DNA from: Porphyra umbilicalis
Taxonomy: Eukaryota > Rhodophyta > Bangiophyceae > Bangiales > Bangiaceae
Reading direction: 5' to 3'
Assembly (NCBI GenBank): GCA_002049455.2
Contig: KV918784.1
Span: 372,001-436,000, forward strand
DNA: 64,000 nucleotides
The notes beneath the pieces were generated by a model. That model saw only the letters and a list, made by a program, of their open reading frames with translations. It did not search any database and had not been told where the DNA came from. The translations under genes and the position numbers were made by a program. Positions 22,402 through 32,806 of the stretch are shown here, in pieces (positions within the stretch are counted from its first letter, which is position 1; each line of letters opens with the position of its first letter).

Positions 22402-25400
22402 ATGTGCTGCGACTCCTCCTCTGACGGTATTGGTGACGGCCATGCTTTCGACGAGCCCCCCCCTCTTGAAGTCGACACGGATTCCGAGTCATCCGTTGAT
22501 GGCTCCGCCGCCGACGGGCCGGCAGCGGGCCGGCGCAAGCCTCGGCATCCTCGGCGGGTTGTTGGGCGGTCGCGGGTCGAATCGGTGGCCGAACGGCAGG
22601 ACGTGCTCACCGGCCACATCTCGGCGGCCTTGCGGCGGCTGCTCGGCATGCGTACGCTGGTGGACGCGGCCGTCGGCAGCGGCATGATGGCCCAGGTGGT
22701 CGGCGCCGTGTAGTCCCCCTCGCGCTTTCTCTTCTGCGTGACCGGACCGCAGGCGGTGGACCTGGCAACGTTGTGGTACTCCCCCGACGGCGCCGTCTTG
22801 TGCTCCTTCTGGGGCCACACGGAGAACGTGGCGCTGTTGTCGATGGCCGGGAAGGACAGCACGTGCTGGTACGCCGAGGCGTTCAAGGCGGCCGTCAAGA
22901 CCCTGTCAAGCAACGGCGATGAGATAGCGCAGCAATTGCGCGTGGCGAAAGACACGCCGCCGTACGCCGTGGACATCTCCACGTTCAGGGGCCCAGCTGC
23001 GGCTGCCTTTGACGGGGCTATCTACAGCCCTGTGGTGGCCACGCGGCGGCGCGACATCAAGTGCGTCGCGGTCGGCTGTCGTTCGAGCCAGCGCCGCTGC
23101 CACCACACGGTGTTGGTCCTGCAGCTTGACCGGCTGGCATTGGGGCACGCGGGTGACGGCTACCCGTCGGACGCCACGTCCGAGGATGAGGACGGGCCGG
23201 TCGAGCAGGACGCGGACGAGGACGGGGGGTTGGACGACGACGAGCTGGTTGCGATTGCCAAGCAGCGACAGAAGCGTAACTTGGTGTCTTGCGTGGACGA
23301 GGACCGGCAAGGCCTGATGTGGGCGCGGAGCTCCGAGTGGGCAGCGGTCGAGCTTCCCTCCAGCGCGACCTTCTCGCCGTCCACCTCCGCCGACGACGGC
23401 CACATGGAGCCTCCCGCCAAGCCACCTACGGTGGTGCACCGCATGGCCGAGCTCGGCCTCGCGTATGACCCGTCGGTGGTTTTGCACGAGAAGAGCTGCT
23501 CAGTGTGTGGGGCCAAGAGGCCGGACAGCACCAAGCTCGATGAGTGTTCCGGATTGCTGTACTGTTATGGAAACGGCGTTGAGCCATTGCCGGTACGTGT
23601 TGGTCTCTCTTCTGTCCTGCCTTCCGTCGTGCGCTGCCTTGTATCGTAGGGTATTCTCTGTTGTTATCCGGGCATGAGCTGACGCAGGCCGGCCCCACTG
23701 ATCTCACTCCATCTAATCCTTGTTCTGCTCGTTGGACGCCTCTGCCTTTCTGTGCACAGGTGACGATTGGGTCCTGGGTCTGCCCCAAGCAGCACGTCGT
23801 CGAGTACGACGGGGGCGAGGACGGCATGTTCTCCTTGCGCAAGCCAGGTGACATGGGCAGGGTGCTCGTCTTCACCCGGTCGTTTTGCGATGCGCTGCTG
23901 TCGTTCATCTACAACTCAAGGTCCTCGTACTCGGCGGCCACCAACTTTTTGGCGTCGTTGCGCTCGGGGTTTGGCCTGCGGCGGCAGCTCGTCATCTTAC
24001 TTGGCCGATGCTTTGTGGCCACGCTCCAGCCCATTCCCGAGCTCTTTGTGTGTCCCATATGCGGCAGCAACCCAGACTACATCGTCATCGACGGGCAGGC
24101 GCTGGGCTTTCGTCTGCGTGACGGGATCCGCGTTACCCGTCCCGCCCTCCACTTGCCAAGCATGAACCTGAACATTGACGACTACGCCGTCATAAGAGAA
24201 CCAAGTGTAAGGGCCGCCATACGAAAAGTCGTGCGGACAGGCGACAGGCTGAACAAGACGGACGCGGAGGCGCTTGGCAAGCTCCACGCGGTGCTGACCT
24301 CGGTGCGGCCGCGCGCCCAGAGGGCGGCCACGATTGAGAACTGGCGGCTCAAGCGCCATGCCGGCGCGCTATTCTTCCGCTTTTTCTTTTGGACGAACGA
24401 GGATGACCTCGTCGGCCCTCACCCTCGTGCACCCGGTGGCCGCCGCAGGGGGCAGCAAGACGGCTCTTCTGGTGCTGCTGCTGCTGTCCATGGAAGCGAC
24501 ACCGCGACTGCAGCGGACGACGCGACCGTCGGCGTGCTCGGCGACGCCCCGGCGGCTACGACCGTGGCGGTGCCGTGGTACGAGCGGGCGGGCACGTGTC
24601 ATCCCCGCTTTGACACGTTTCAGGCCGAGGGCACGGAGTGGGCGACCTTGCGCCCGTTCATCTTGGCAATGCTCGGAGATCCTGTCGTCAACCTTTTTGC
24701 TGGGCAGCCCCGCGAGCCGCTCAGGGACCTAGCCCAGGAGCTCTGCAAGCAGAACGGCGGGGATTGGCGCATGAAGTCTACGGCGGCCAACGCCGTCGGC
24801 ATTGTGGCCAACTTTTTCGCGCGCATCGGTCCGCTGCTGTGCAACGAGCCTGCTCTGTGCAACACGATCGGCGCGCTGCTGCTGTTCGCCGTTGAGGTGG
24901 ACAAGTCGGTTGACGACGACTTCCAGACGGCCGCCAAGAAGGCGTCTGACGCCGGCCAGTCCGAGACGCTGGACTTTTGCAAGCGGTGGCTTGGTGTCAC
25001 CACCCCCAAGGAGTACGACAAGTTCGCGGCTGAGCACCCGGCCTTCAAAAACAAGGCTCTAGACTCCTCCTACGCGACGTTCGAGTTCTTTGGCTTCTTA
25101 AAGCGCGTGCGGCCGGCCATCTTCACGCCGAGGGCCAAGACGAGGAAGCGTGCCGCGTCGCACGCGGGCGGTGGGGGAAGGCGGAAGGGTTCCCAGGCGG
25201 TGCAAGAAGATGCGGGTGACCGGTGCGCCAAGTCCTTCCCGAAGCACTCGCAGCTTACCGCCGGCGTCTTCAACATTGTCTGCCCCCACGTTGTGACCAT
25301 GGGGTTTCGAGTGATGTTCCAAGCCGAGAGCGTCGCAGACGCCCTCTCCCTTGTCTTGGAGCGATTCCCGAGCCTCCCCAGGGTGGTTTTTTATGATGTC

Positions 25401-25949
25401 GCATGCAAGATGGACCGGAACGGGATGCAGCGGGTGCGGTCGATCCTCTCCCACCACGGCGTGCGCTTCTGTCTCGACCGAGCGCATGCGAAGGGGCACA
25501 CGTGCTCGTGCGTGTACAACCCCGACGAGTCCTTGTCCGTCACCAACTGCGTGTCGACGCAGGCGGCTGAGGTGCAGCACTCGGTGTCTGTCAAGTTCCG
25601 CGGTCACCTGACGTACATGTCCCCAACCTCGTTCATGGCCCACCGCATCGCCCAGCTGTCTTTTATGAACCTGACTGCTTCCTTCAAGGCGTCGGACGAG
25701 GCGAAGAAGGCGGAGAACGACGGTGTAAGGCTCAACGCGTACTACTACGAAGTGCGCGGGGCCAAGTGCCTGCGGTCGGAGTGCACCTGCCCCGCGAGTG
25801 TGCCGCGCGCAACCGGGAGAGACCGGCTGGAGGTCGGTGGGAGTGTTGAGTCGGCAGCAAGCCCCGAAGGGGTGGACGGAGGGGGGCGCGGCTCGTTTAT
25901 GGCAACGGACGGGTCAACGCTGGCAGATGGAGAGGCGTCTGAGGCGTAG
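22402..25949 (+). CDS. KDZ-superfamily (Kyakuja-Dileera-Zisupton) transposase, three exons
   Basis: Exons 22402-22695, 22753-23592 and 23760-25949 join in phase 0 at both introns to give about 1107 residues. The N-terminus is acidic. A Cys cluster spans exons 2 and 3: CSVCGAKRPDSTKLDECSGL, then YCYGNGVEPLP joined to VTIGSWVCPKQHVVEYDGGE, the CxC-type zinc site typical of KDZ proteins. A second zinc motif reads CPICGSNPDYIVIDGQALGF. The RNase H-like core is visible late in exon 3: VFYDVACKMDRNG (catalytic Asp), then FCLDRAHAKGHTCSCVYNPD (His...Gly-His...Cys) and STQAAEVQHSVSVKF with the Glu motif. These agree in order with KDZ transposases, which move DNA by cut and paste. It looks whole. Its last codons run into a 33-bp minisatellite. 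The family is confident; the exact first exon is not. Confidence 0.85.
22696..22752 (+). other. Intron 1 of the KDZ gene (57 bp)
   Basis: Donor CAG|GTGGTC, acceptor CCGCAG|GCG, pyrimidine-rich middle. It contains the only in-frame stop between exons 1 and 2, and its removal keeps the frame (phase 0). Confidence 0.75.
23593..23759 (+). other. Intron 2 of the KDZ gene (167 bp)
   Basis: Donor CCG|GTACGTGT, acceptor TGTGCACAG|GTG after a pyrimidine-rich tract. Removal joins GNGVEPLP to VTIGSWVCPK in phase 0, restoring the zinc-binding motif expected of the family. This is the clearest sign that the window is eukaryotic. Confidence 0.9.
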
Positions 25950-26064
25950 ATGCCGGCGGATGGGGAGGCGTCGGGCGTGCGAACGCCGGCGGATGGCGAG
26001 GCGTTGGTCATGTGAACGCCTGTGGATGGGGAGGCGTCGGGTGTGCGAACGCCGTCGGATTGGG
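25927..26064 (+). repeat. 33-bp minisatellite at the 3' end of the KDZ gene
   Basis: GATGG(G/A/C)GAGGCGT starts at 25927, 25960, 25993 and 26026, with a fifth partial start at 26059. It is exactly 33 bp in period, so 11 codons (ADGEASGVRTP). The first unit is coding (the last residues of the transposase are ADGEASEA). The later units are beyond the stop. Confidence 0.85.
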
Positions 26065-27520
26065 GAGCCTTCGGGCCGTGTTGATGTAGCGCATGTGGGT
26101 GCTTCTGTTGGCGTGGGTAGTAGGGCGAGTATGGATGGGAGTGTATATCAGTTAATGCTTGTTGCAGTCCTGGACGGACGAAGGGTACACTGGCATGGAC
26201 GTAACACGGTCGCTTTAAAAAGTCAAGGGCAGCTATTGGAGACACAAAGACGTGGGCACAAGTGGTACAAGCGGGGTACGGTACTGTCTGCGCCCATCGA
26301 GCTGCACAGAGATAGGGCGATACTCACAGGAGGCTATAACTAAAGGGGGCGTCGCGCCGAGTTTAACGTGCGACGCATGGTGGAGTATGGATGTATGGGC
26401 TCTGGCGAGGGGTGGAGGCTTCCTATCCCATTAAAGCTTCAGGGTGGCACCGGAACCGACCGATGGCTCCCTCCATCCAAGTCGGTACCTGGCTTGCGGG
26501 AACGAGCAATACAAGGAGTGGGCAGATGCAGCGGAGGCGACGGTTAAGCAGCAAGGGCATCGACGTGAAAGCAACGGTGGTGGTTGGGTGGGAGCAAGAG
26601 GGGTGTCTAGGTGGGGGTGGATGCAGGGGGGGTGGCCGGGAAGGAGCTGGGGGGCGACCAGGCGCAACGTGCGGGGGTGCCGGGCGAGAGATGCCGGGGA
26701 GGCCAGGCCGGAGAAACGGGGGGACCGCGGCTGCAGCAGTGGGGTGGCCGGGCGGGAGGAAGGGTGGTGGCCGGGCGGGAGCAGGGGGGGTGGCCAAGCG
26801 GGACCAGGAATGGAGTCCAGGTGGGTCCAGGGAGCGGGGGCGGGCAGGACCAGGAAGGGAGGCCTGGCGGAAGCAGGGGGGGGAGCCGAGTGGGTGCCCA
26901 GGGAGTGGTCGGGCGGGAGCCCCGGGGTTGGTCGGGCGGGAGCACAGGGGGTGGCTGGGCCGGAGCTCAGGGGGTGGCCGGGGGCGATAGGCGCGGGGGC
27001 TAGGCGGGCCATGCGGGGGTCGCCAAGCCGGACAAGTTGGGGCGCCGCGACGGCAGCAATGGGGTGGCCGGGAGGGAGCTGGGGAAGTGGCCATTCGGGA
27101 GACCCGGGTAGGGCCTGCCGCCCGACTCGGGGGTGGCCAGGCGGGCGTCGTGGGGCGGGAGCGACGGGCGCGTCTGGGAGGGAGCAGCGGGAAAAGGTGG
27201 CGGTACGAGAGCAGCGGGGCGCCAGGGAGGGAGCAGTGGGGTCGGCTGCGTGAAGGGAAGAGCGGGGGCGGCCATGCTGAAGCAGTGGGGGCGGTGTGTC
27301 GGGAGCAAGAGCGCAGATCGGTTGAGACGGGCGACGCCGAAGCTGAAGGAGGTGGGCCATAGCATGCAGCGTGCCGGTGCCCGGCGCGTCCCCGACGCGG
27401 GTGTCCCACGCGCTCGTCCCCCGTCTGCCCTCCCCTCTCCCTCGAGTCTCCACCTCCCGTCCCCCGCCTGCGCTCCCCTGTCCCTCGCGTCTCTACCTCC
27501 CCCCTCCACCCGCAGAGACG
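26065..27520. other. G-rich degenerate repeat region
   Basis: 26065-26420 is unremarkable and AT-richer. 26570-27300 is strongly G-rich on the plus strand, with a loose repeat of GGTGGCCGGGCGGGAGC-type phrases at irregular spacing. Long minus-strand ORFs here are Pro/Ala/Arg-rich shadows of the repeat. No gene is supported. Confidence 0.5.
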
Positions 27521-27793
27521 ATGCCCCACCCCCTCCCCACCTCCATCCCCGTCGCCCCGGGGGTGGCTCTCGAGGGGTTCCTCTACTCCCCCCCCCCCCC
27601 CCGGGAAGAGGCGGCGGGGCCGCCCGCCGCCGCCCCCCGCGTCGGCCTTGTGCTCCTCCACCCGCACCCGCGCCTCGGCGGCGTGGCGGACAATGGGGTC
27701 GTGGTCGGCCTCGCGTCGGCCGCCGCCGCCGCGGGGGTGCCCGCGCTGGCGGTCAACGCGCGGGGCGCCAGAGCAGTCCGCCAGCTCACATGA
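27521..27793 (+). pseudogene. Alpha/beta hydrolase, N-terminal fragment
   Basis: The ATG at 27521 opens 90 residues: VAPGVALEGFLYSPPPP, then VGLVLLHPHPRLGGVADNGV and VPALAVNARG. This is the N-terminus of the small alpha/beta-hydrolase family with the His-Pro-His-Pro...Gly-Gly oxyanion-side motif and the strand ending Asn-x-Arg-Gly, which normally continues Gly-x-Gly-x-Ser and reaches 210-250 residues. Here the match ends exactly where a 54-bp tandem repeat begins, and the frame stops at 27793. Beyond the repeat a different frame reads RAAGAWLARGGDVAPLAGQ up to a CAG|GTAGGA donor-like site near 27990, which would fit the next helix of the fold. The nucleophile elbow Gly-x-Ser-x-Gly was not found. 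A host gene broken by repeat expansion is the simplest reading. A mis-assembled live gene is possible. Confidence 0.6.
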
Positions 27794-27926
27794 CATGACG
27801 CATCCAGCGCCCTTGCGGGCGCCAGAGCAGTCCTCCGGCTCACACGACATGACGCATCCAGCGCCCTTACGGGCGCCAGAGCAGTCCGCCGGCTCACACA
27901 ACCTGACACATCCAGCGCCCTTCCGG
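27765..27926 (+). repeat. 54-bp tandem repeat, three copies
   Basis: GCGCCAGAGCAGTCC starts at 27765, 27819 and 27873, exactly 54 bp apart, with about 90 percent identity between units. 54 is a multiple of three, and one frame reads APEQSxxSHDMTHPAPLR through all copies. Confidence 0.9.
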
Positions 27927-28029
27927 GAGAATCGGGCGGCAGGGGCGTGGCTCGCAAGGGGGGGGGACGTGGCGCCGCTGGCTGGGCAGGTAGGAAGCGC
28001 GTCGTGTGCCATGCGCCGCTAGAACGCTA

Positions 28030-28580
28030 GAAACAATGGGAGGACTGTATAGAGAGGGTCAAGAGTAGAGACGGTGGAAGGGTGCTGGGGAGGAGAATAC
28101 GAGGGTAACAATATGAGGGGAGCAGGATAGCACGCCGGGGAGGGGGCAGCTCAGCGTCGGTGCGGCGTGCGCCTGCACCCGCCCCTGCCTGGAGCCCGAT
28201 CAAATGCGCGCAGCGCTGCATCCTGCAGCAGGAACGCGTCCGGCAGCTGTGCAAGTGGGGAAATGAAAGGCCGTAAAACAGGTGCGCGAAGCCGACGGCC
28301 AAGCAGGGGAGACTGCCGGTGCCCCAATAGGACGGTTCAATCAGTCGGAACGGGGGGGGTCGAAACGCCCCTGTTGGGGTCAAACAGGCCGGTTCGAGAC
28401 CCCCCGAAACGACCATACTGAACCGGCCTAATGGGATCTAGTGCGGATAGTGGCCTGGCACCGCCGCGACGGCGTGCGGCGGGGGAGATTGAAAAAAACA
28501 GACATAAGGAAAGGCTGAAGATGCAAGGAAGGGGGTGCAGGGCGACACAGGCGTCCGGTGCCTGGGAAGGGGGCGGGAAG
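28030..28580. other. Stretch with an imperfect inverted repeat
   Basis: No gene is supported. Two arms of about 31 bp, 28334-28364 (GGTTCAATCAGTCGGAACGG...) and 28393-28424 (reverse complement GGTTCAGTATGGTCGTTTCG...), pair imperfectly around a 28-bp centre, just before the satellite array. It may be a short MITE or an array boundary element. Confidence 0.4.
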
Positions 28581-28599
28581 GGGCGTCGGCGCGAGGCAG

Positions 28600-30110
28600 C
28601 GGCAGGCGTGACGGTGGGCACGGCGGCCTGACGCTGCCGCCGCCGTCCTGCCCTACGGGGGATAAGTGGGACGACACACAGTAGGAGGGAGGTCGGGGAG
28701 GCGGGTAGGGACGTGCGGGGTGCAAGTCGCGGCCCGCGGAGCCGGGGGGGGGGGGGGCGGCGGCGCGGGGCAACGCCAGGTGGGGCGGTGGGCACGGCGG
28801 CCTGACGCCGCCACCGCCGACGTGCCGAACGGGGGAACAAGGAACGAAACACAGTGAGAGGGAGGTTGAGGAGGTGGGGAGGGAGCTGCAGGGGGAAAGG
28901 GGCGGCTGGTGGCAAAGGGCGGGGGAGGGGGGGGCGGCGGCGCGGGGCAGCGCCAGGCGTGACGGCGGGCATGGCGGCCTGACGCCGCCGCCGCCGTCGT
29001 GCCGTACGGGGGTCAATGGAACGAAACATAGTAGGAGGGAGGTCGACGAGGCGAGGAGAGAGGTGTGGGGTGCAAGGCGCGGCCGGCGGAGCGGGGGGGG
29101 GGGGGGGCGGCGGCGCGGGGCAGCGCCAGGCGTGACGGCGGGCATGGCGGCCTGACGCCGCCGCCGCCGTCGTGCCGTACGGGGATAAATGGAACGAAAC
29201 ACTGTAGGAGGGAGGTCGACGAGGCGAGGAGAGAGGTGTGGGGTGCAAGGCGCGGCCGGCGGAGCGGGGGGGGGGGGGGGGCGGCGGCGCGGGGCAGCGC
29301 CAGGCGTGACGGCGGGCATGGCGGCCTGACGCCGCCGCCGCCGTCGTGCCGTACGGGGGTAAATGGAACGAAGCACTGTAGGAGGGAGGTCGACGAGGCG
29401 AGGAGAGAGGTGTGGGGTGCAAGGCGCGGCCGGCGGAGCGGGGGGGGGGGGGGGGCGGCGGCGCGGGGCAGCGCCAGGCGTGACGGCGGGCATGGCGGCC
29501 TGACGCCGCCGCCGCCGTCGTGCCGTACGGGGGTAAATGGAACGAAACACAGTAGGAGGGAGGTCGACGAGGCGAGGAGAGAGGTGTGGGGTGCAAGGCG
29601 CGGCCGGCGGAGCGGGGGGGGGGGGGGGCGGCGGCGCGGGGCAGCGCCAGGCGTGACGGCGGGCATGGCGGCCTGACGCCGCCGCCGCCGTCGTGCCGTA
29701 CGGGGGTAAATGGAACGAAACACAGTAGGAGGGAGGTCGACGAGGCGAGGAGAGAGGTGTGGGGTGCAAGGCGCGGCCGGCGGAGCGGGGGGGGGGGGGG
29801 GGCGGCGGCGCGGGGCAGCGCCAGGCGTGACGGCGGGCATGGCGGCCTGACGCCGCCGCCGCCATCGTGCCGTACAGGGGTAAATGGAAAGAAACACAGT
29901 AAAATAGAGGTCGGGGAGGCGGAGAGGGACGTGCGGGGTGCAAAGTGCGGCCCGCGAAGCGGGGCGGGGGGGGGGCGGCGGCGCGGGGCAGCGCCGGGCG
30001 TGGCGGTGGGCACGGCAGCCTGACGCCGCCGCCGCCGCCGTCGTGCCGGAGGTGGGAGCAACGAAAGAAACAAAGTACAAGGGAGGTAGAGGAGGTGGGG
30101 GGGAGGCGGG
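28600..30110. repeat. Satellite-like array, about 174-bp unit, nine copies
   Basis: GAGGTCG(A/G)-type unit marks fall at 28691, 28864, 29041, 29214, 29388, 29562, 29735, 29909 and 30084, so the period is 173-177 bp. The central five copies are almost identical and differ mainly in the length of a 12-18 G run. Each unit holds GCCAGGCGTGACGGCGGGCA followed by TGGCGGCCTGACGCC. The monomer is close to 58 codons, so three minus-strand frames are open across the whole array. That points to homogenised satellite DNA and not a gene. Confidence 0.9.
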
Positions 30111-31103
30111 GGGTGGGGTGGGCGAGCGGGGACCGCGAGGGTAACGTGGGGGCGAGCGGCAGTTGCGGACCGGGGCCGGCAGTGGCGGGTGCGGCAGTGC
30201 CGGTGGTGACCACGTCGGCGATGCGGCCGTGGTCACGGTTATGCAGACTGTCATGCAGCGCTCGTCGCATTTCACTACTCCAGCTCGTAAGTAGTCGAGG
30301 AGGCACGTGGCGCACGTGTCACCTCCAAAGACGGGCGGCCGGGGGCGGCCAGAGGCGGCGCCAGCGTTCCGTGAGGCGAGCCCTGAGCGCTCGCACAGGA
30401 TCCAACTGCAAAAATTTGCAATGTGATCGGGAGCCCCAGATACTACATGGATTTCTCCCGGAATGCGCGATTTGGAGTAACGTGGTTTAGACCTTGCTGT
30501 GCAGGTGTAATATTTACGGTGCTGTGGTGGTGCGGCTGCCAGTCGCCGACGGGTTTTGGCTGCCATTTGCGAGCGTAGGCAAGGCAAATGTGGGTCGGTG
30601 GCGTGGGTCGGGGACACGTTTCGTGCCACGTAACGGCCGGTACCCACATTTGGAACCCATTTGTGGCTATCTGGGTCATCCGACCCACGCTAAATACAGG
30701 TCGGTGAAGACCGCCTGGCCACACACGTGGCGCTAGTTGTGCCGCCACCGCTCGTCTCAGCTCATGCTTGGCGCCCACCACGGGCGTTTGTGTCTCCAGT
30801 TTTGTGTGTATCGAGAAAGCGCATCATCTTGCATCGTACAAGCTGCCTTTGTCACCCTGCACCAAACCCCCCCCGATGCCGTCACCCCCCCCGCACCCCA
30901 CGCCCTCAACTGCCGGCGCCCCTCCATCCAAAAGTCGCACTATGCCCACTGTATCCAATCTCCATCTACCGCCGCCCTGTCATGTGGTCGGCCGGGGCGT
31001 GTCCCCAGGGGGGAAGGGGTGATGGTGCTTGGGGTGGAGGTCAGTTGGAAGGTGTTGCTCGCACAGAGGGCGCTGCTGTGCCGTTGCCGTAGATGTGGAG
31101 AGC
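30111..31103. other. Intergenic stretch with dispersed repeats
   Basis: No gene is supported. 30405-30440 resembles the reverse complement of about 10405-10440 (core CCAACTGCA... TTGCAATGTGATCGG). 30527-30589 recurs at 34750-34812. 30590-30700 repeats GTGGGTCGG and its complement several times. Confidence 0.5.
30527..30589 (+). repeat. Dispersed repeat, copy A (63 bp)
   Basis: Matches 34750-34812 in the same orientation with three mismatches. Core GCCAGTCGCCGACGGGTTTT followed by GGCTGCCATT. The match ends abruptly on the right (AAGGCAAAT). Confidence 0.85.
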
Positions 31104-31594
31104 TCAAATCGTGTCGACCGTTATTTCGACACTTGGCGGCGCTGAAGGTGGGTAAGGTGTGGGTACATCACACGTGGGTCGGCGACTCACATTGCACCCA
31201 CAATGTATACGCACGCCCGTTGTGCCGACGCTCTCTATTGGCAGAGCCAATCCCATCATCCGCAAACGACAGCCCGCCTCATGTGACACTTCGCTTCCAA
31301 TATGCACCCACGCCTCGCGACGCATCTCCTCCTCATTGACATCCACCTTTGCACGCTTGGTCATTGCAGCTGCAGCGTCCTTCACTTTCTTGTCAGCCGC
31401 GCGCTGGTCACGAACCCGCTCATTCGCCTGCTTGCGCGCCTTCGCGGCCACCTTTGCGGCCGCTGTCTCGTCCAGCGTCAAAAAAGCGACGTATGGAACG
31501 GGAGTCAGCCCAGGGGTACTGTTCGCGGGCCGTCTGGCCGGGAGCCGATTCCGGTCACCCTTCCGTTCGAGAACAGCGGAGTGAACGGGAGGAT
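31104..31594 (-). CDS. Possible exon: Lys/Arg-rich coiled-coil segment
   Basis: The minus frame is open from about 31600 to a stop at 31104. It reads VHSAVLERKGDRNRLPARR, TPGLTPVPYVAFLTLDETAA and then KARKQANERVRDQRAADKKV, a charged helix. Composition is protein-like and not repetitive, unlike most ORFs nearby. There is no ATG before the helix, so it can only be an internal or partial exon or a gene relic. No family was recognised. Confidence 0.3.
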
Positions 31595-31599
31595 ATCTT

Positions 31600-32371
31600 G
31601 TTCAGGAGAATCCGTGCCAGGCTCTGGCCGCCTCCGCTGCATCAGCAAACCAAACATGAGGTCCTTTCTTATGCTGTGCCTACAATGGGCCAATGGGCGC
31701 ACTAGATTGCGTTAAACTGCCCATCTCCCGCTCACCAGGAGACACCTACGGCCAGATGCCGTGAGGACCAAGCAATTGTGCCTCGTTGAGAACGTAAGGC
31801 CGGCGCATTGGACGCACGGGGAGAGCTGATTCCTACATTGTACTCTGTCCGCGGACGTGTGCTGTGCGTCAGGCAACGACGCGATACAAACACGAAGTCC
31901 TCGCTGCAGGGTGCACCCCGCTGCATCTGTGGCGACAGTCGCACGTCCTACCCGCAGTGCTGAGCTGCCTCCACTGCTGTGAAACTCGACAGCGGCCGCA
32001 GGTCCGTCCCAATAACAAGGCCCCCTGGTTTGTTTGCACCAGGTGCGCTGCAATGGAAGCGACCCAGACCATCTCATAAAACAGAAGACAGTGGCATGTG
32101 CTTGAGCATGTCGCCCAGCTCCTGCGCTAAGATGCCCATGCTACACACCATAGTGACAATATAAAAACTATGAGACACACAGAGACAGCCAGTCGCCCAT
32201 CATTAACACACGAAAACGGGTAAGCTGCCCCTCTTTCCTGCATGTCATCTCTCCATGTTCTATCGACTCGTTCTCGACCCAAACTACACCGCGGAGAGCG
32301 CGACCTACAAACCGGGAACCAGGTCGCGACCGGTCAAAGGATAAAACACGTTCACAAAATAGCGTGTTACC
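31600..32371. other. Stretch without a supported gene
   Basis: Ordinary composition with short overlapping ORFs only. Nothing recognised. It would hold the upstream region of the acidic ORF at 32372. Confidence 0.35.
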
Positions 32372-32806
32372 ATGAAGATTAGGCAGCACATCAACATCGG
32401 TGCAACGACCACATCGGGCGACGACGAGGAGCCCGTGGTCGTCGTGCCCGGCCTCAATGCAGGCCATCGGGCCGAGTGGGTGGAGGAGATGATGATCGTG
32501 AGCGACGTCTACATGGCGCAGGGAGACCGGGCGTTCAACGGGCCGCGGCTTACGGACGGCAGGGACCCGCAACTCGCTGACCCCGCACACCGGACGTCGC
32601 AGGAAGACGCGAACGCAGCTGGCGTCGTTGGTGGTGCGAGGACGGCTGCTGTCGAGGACTACGACGCCGAGGCGGCCGCCACACTGGCCGCGTGGCGTGT
32701 CATTGCCGCCCATGACGACGAAGACGCGTCCAACGGCGCCCATGACGACGACGAGGAAGACGATGGAGCCGGCGCTGACGCTGCATATGCGGCCGCTGGT
32801 CAGTAA
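32372..32806 (+). CDS. Small acidic hypothetical protein
   Basis: ATG-started ORF of 144 residues (MKIRQHINIGATTTSGDDEE ...). The first 85 residues are mixed (VVVVPGLNAGHRAEWVEEMM, then YMAQGDRAFNGPRLTDGRDP). The tail is strongly acidic and Ala-rich (HDDEDASNGAHDDDEEDDGA). It lies in a region of moderate composition, so the ORF is less likely to be a chance product of GC bias. No family match, signal peptide or membrane segment is visible. It may also be the tail of an older multi-exon gene. Confidence 0.35.
   Translation: MKIRQHINIGATTTSGDDEEPVVVVPGLNAGHRAEWVEEMMIVSDVYMAQGDRAFNGPRLTDGRDPQLADPAHRTSQEDANAAGVVGGARTAAVEDYDAEAAATLAAWRVIAAHDDEDASNGAHDDDEEDDGAGADAAYAAAGQ

Noticed and set aside
25927-27926. 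CRISPR-like repeats
   Set aside because: The 33-bp and 54-bp units are head-to-tail, without unique spacers, in eukaryotic DNA.
26423-28012. 529-codon minus-strand Pro/Ala-rich ORF
   Set aside because: It is a shadow of the G-rich degenerate repeat and runs through the hydrolase fragment on the opposite strand.
28337-30647. Three overlapping minus-strand ORFs of 544-625 codons with repeated protein units
   Set aside because: All three frames of one strand are open through a tandem array whose period is close to a multiple of three. This is expected of homogenised GC-rich satellite DNA and not evidence for a protein.
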